DNA of 64,000 nt from Marinobacter pelagius (GTDB lineage Bacteria; Pseudomonadota; Gammaproteobacteria; Pseudomonadales; Oleiphilaceae), in assembly GCF_003315345.1 (NCBI RefSeq), contig NZ_QNRO01000002.1, positions 186,001 through 250,000 of the forward strand, given 5' to 3'. How positions within the stretch are numbered: the stretch's first letter is position 1; the number at the start of each line of letters is the position of its first letter. The position numbers and the translations under genes were made by a program. Shown piece by piece: positions 59,053 to 64,000 of the stretch. Below the pieces are notes generated by a model. The model did no database searches, had not been told where the DNA came from, and saw only the letters and a program-made list of their open reading frames with translations.

Positions 59053-60183
59053 TTGAGCACACCAGCAATCCTTGCACTCGCAGACGGAAGCCTCTTCTAC
59101 GGCACCGCCATGGGCGCTGACGGAGAAACCAGCGGCGAGGTGGTGTTCAACACCGCCATGACCGGCTACCAGGAAATCCTGACCGATCCGTCCTACTCCC
59201 GCCAGATCGTCACCCTGACGTATCCGCACATCGGCAACACCGGTGTCAACGAAGAGGATATCGAATCCGACCGCATCCAGGCCGCCGGCCTCATTATCCG
59301 GGACCTGCCCCTGCTGGCCAGCAACTGGCGCAGCCAGGGTAGCCTCCAGGACTACCTGCGAAGCAACAACATTGTTGGAATTGCCGACATTGACACCCGT
59401 CGCTTGACCCGCATCCTCCGGGACAAGGGTTCCCAGAACGGTGCCATCGTTGCCGGCGAAAATGCCACCGCCGAGCGCGCCCTGGAGCTGGCCAAGGCGT
59501 TCCCGGGACTCAAGGGCATGGACCTGGCCAAGGAAGTCACCTGTGACAAAACCTGGCAATGGAGCCAGACCGAGTGGAGCCTCGACTCCGGCTACGGTGA
59601 GCGCACCGAAGCGAAATTCAAGGTGGTGGCCTGGGATTACGGCGTAAAGCTCAACATCCTGCGCATGCTCGCCGCCCGCGGTTGCGACATCACCGTAGTG
59701 CCGGCCCAGACCCCGGCTTCCGAAGTGCTGGCCATGAACCCGGACGGCATCTTCCTGTCCAATGGCCCCGGTGACCCCGAGCCCTGCGATTACGCCATCA
59801 AGGCCATCCAGGAAGTGCTCGAGACCGAAATCCCGGTCTTCGGCATCTGCCTCGGCCACCAGCTGCTGGCGCTGGCCAGCGGCGCCAAGACCATGAAAAT
59901 GGGCCATGGCCACCACGGCGCCAACCATCCCGTGCAGGATATCGCCAAGGGCACCGTGATGATCACCAGCCAGAACCACGGCTTTGCCGTGGACGAGGCA
60001 ACATTGCCCGCAAACGTTGAGGCGACTCACAAGTCCCTGTTTGACGGCACGCTGCAGGGCATCCGCCGGACCGACAAGCCGGCCTACAGCTTCCAGGGCC
60101 ACCCGGAAGCCAGCCCCGGTCCCCACGACGTGGCGCCCCTGTTTGACGAGTTTATCCGCCTGATGGAAACGCGATCCGCCTGA
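59053..60183 (+). CDS. carA: carbamoyl phosphate synthase small (glutaminase) subunit
   Basis: Supplies ammonia from glutamine to CarB for carbamoyl phosphate, the precursor of pyrimidines and arginine. The N-terminal domain starts [16 protein letters not shown]. The class I amidotransferase domain has the nucleophile Cys in [11 protein letters not shown] (about 263-273) and the His/Glu pair near GHPEASPGP (about 350-358). I choose TTG 59053 (376 residues) because GAGG lies 9 bases upstream; an in-frame ATG at 59038 has no ribosome site and overlaps the leader stop. carB follows 81 bases later. Expression is probably set by the leader attenuator. Confidence 0.95.
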   Translation: MSTPAILALADGSLFYGTAMGADGETSGEVVFNTAMTGYQEILTDPSYSRQIVTLTYPHIGNTGVNEEDIESDRIQAAGLIIRDLPLLASNWRSQGSLQDYLRSNNIVGIADIDTRRLTRILRDKGSQNGAIVAGENATAERALELAKAFPGLKGMDLAKEVTCDKTWQWSQTEWSLDSGYGERTEAKFKVVAWDYGVKLNILRMLAARGCDITVVPAQTPASEVLAMNPDGIFLSNGPGDPEPCDYAIKAIQEVLETEIPVFGICLGHQLLALASGAKTMKMGHGHHGANHPVQDIAKGTVMITSQNHGFAVDEATLPANVEATHKSLFDGTLQGIRRTDKPAYSFQGHPEASPGPHDVAPLFDEFIRLMETRSA

Positions 60184-60264
60184 CCGCGGATCGCCCCGGA
60201 AAGCTCACAGGCGCCGCGTTTTGCGCTGCAAGAATTCAAAAGTTGCTGACAGGTTTACCAAGAC

Positions 60265-63483
<3,219 letters not shown>

Positions 63484-63487
63484 GACT

Positions 63488-63967
63488 ATGGCTGACAGAG
63501 TACCCATGACCAAGGCGGGTGAAGCCCGCCTCCGCGAGGAGCTTAAAAAGCTGAAGTCCGAAGATCGTCCGCAGGTGATTGCGGCGATTGCCGAAGCCCG
63601 CGAACACGGCGATCTGAAGGAAAACGCCGAGTACCACGCTGCCCGTGAGCAGCAGGGCTTCATCGAAGGCCGGATTCAGGAAATCGAAGGCAAGCTCGGC
63701 TCTGCCCAGGTGATTGACGTTACCACCATGGAGAACACCGGCAAGGTCATCTTCGGCACCACCGTGCACCTGGTGAACGTGGACACCGATGAGGAAGTGA
63801 CCTATCAGATCGTTGGCGAGGACGAGGCCGATATCAAAAAGGGTAAGCTCTCCATCTCTTCCCCGATCGCCCGTGCCCTCGTGGGTAAGGACGAAGGCGA
63901 TGTAGTCGCGATCCGTGTGCCGTCCGGCACCGTGGAGTATGAGATTGCCGAGGTGGAGTACATCTGA
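63488..63967 (+). CDS. greA: transcription elongation factor GreA
   Basis: A 159-residue factor that enters the RNA polymerase secondary channel and stimulates transcript cleavage in paused complexes. The N-terminal coiled-coil stalk (about 1-75) has the acidic tip in [20 protein letters not shown]. The C-terminal FKBP-like domain follows ([20 protein letters not shown]). ATG 63488 follows carB by 4 bases with AGGAAAG inside the carB end. The carAB-greA order is conserved in gammaproteobacteria. Confidence 0.97.
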   Translation: MADRVPMTKAGEARLREELKKLKSEDRPQVIAAIAEAREHGDLKENAEYHAAREQQGFIEGRIQEIEGKLGSAQVIDVTTMENTGKVIFGTTVHLVNVDTDEEVTYQIVGEDEADIKKGKLSISSPIARALVGKDEGDVVAIRVPSGTVEYEIAEVEYI

Positions 63968-63984
63968 GGGTGTGAGTTGAAAAC

Positions 63985-64000
63985 GGGGTCAGATGAAAGC
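63985..64000. repeat. REP-like palindrome, left half (cut by window edge)
   Basis: ggggtcagatgaaagc begins 17 bases after the greA stop and matches the left arm of the elements at 5231-5260 and 11967-11996. The right arm would lie beyond the window. Confidence 0.55.

Overview
The window looks like a chromosomal segment of a marine gammaproteobacterium, most likely Marinobacter or a close relative. The evidence is two wax-ester-synthase/DGAT paralogues, high GC, a tmRNA encoding the tag ANDENYALAA, an NhaD-type sodium/proton antiporter, and the pseudomonad-like order smpB / ratA-rnfH / bamE / fur / recN / grpE-dnaK-dnaJ / dapB / carA-carB / greA. The genus is an inference from gene content. 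No prophage, IS element, CRISPR array, tRNA or rRNA gene was seen.

Left part (1-23 kb). A wax synthase gene is followed by a sensory block: a FIST-domain protein overlapping a PAS-PAS hybrid histidine kinase, then an opposed NarL-type response regulator of the ErdR/AgmR type. A BASS-family transporter, a secreted lipoprotein, a LuxR-type regulator and an ExaC-like aldehyde dehydrogenase come next. In Pseudomonas, homologous kinase, regulator and dehydrogenase genes control alcohol and aldehyde oxidation. Metabolic and stress genes follow: fumC, a bacterial CarS/DUF46 membrane protein, a metallophosphoesterase, msrA-msrB, a sulfite dehydrogenase pair (sorA-sorB), plsC, a nhaD/CaCA ion-antiporter pair and mqo.

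Middle part (23-44 kb). Two accessory blocks stand out. The first (23.4-28.5 kb) is three same-strand genes: an ATP-grasp ligase, a 674-residue unrecognised protein with a papain-like Gln-Cys-His-Asn arrangement, and a stand-alone acetolactate-synthase-like TPP enzyme. A coiled lipoprotein follows. The second (29.4-43.5 kb) resembles the Myxococcus Agl/Glt envelope machinery. It has two outer-membrane beta-barrel proteins, a coiled-coil protein, three TPR proteins (two of them lipoproteins), a small exported protein, one TolQ-like and two TolR-like motor proteins, an AgmX/GltJ-type TonB-like protein, and a beta-propeller lipoprotein with two haem c motifs.

Right part (44-64 kb). This is mostly conserved housekeeping: ExoD-like protein, SDR, tmRNA, a second wax synthase, SmpB, an SNF-family transporter, RatA/RnfH, BamE, Fur, RecN, the GrpE-DnaK-DnaJ chaperone set behind a near-consensus sigma-32 promoter, DapB, CarAB and GreA. 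The dapB-carA spacer is the most structured non-coding DNA. It holds a long inverted repeat enclosing two GGA-loop hairpins, a good sigma-70 promoter, and a 32-codon leader frame that contains an intrinsic terminator and ends at carA. This is the layout expected for pyrimidine-responsive attenuation.

REP-like palindromes with the core ggggtcagatgaa / ttcatctgacccc recur at 5.1-5.3 kb, at 11.97 kb and at the right edge.
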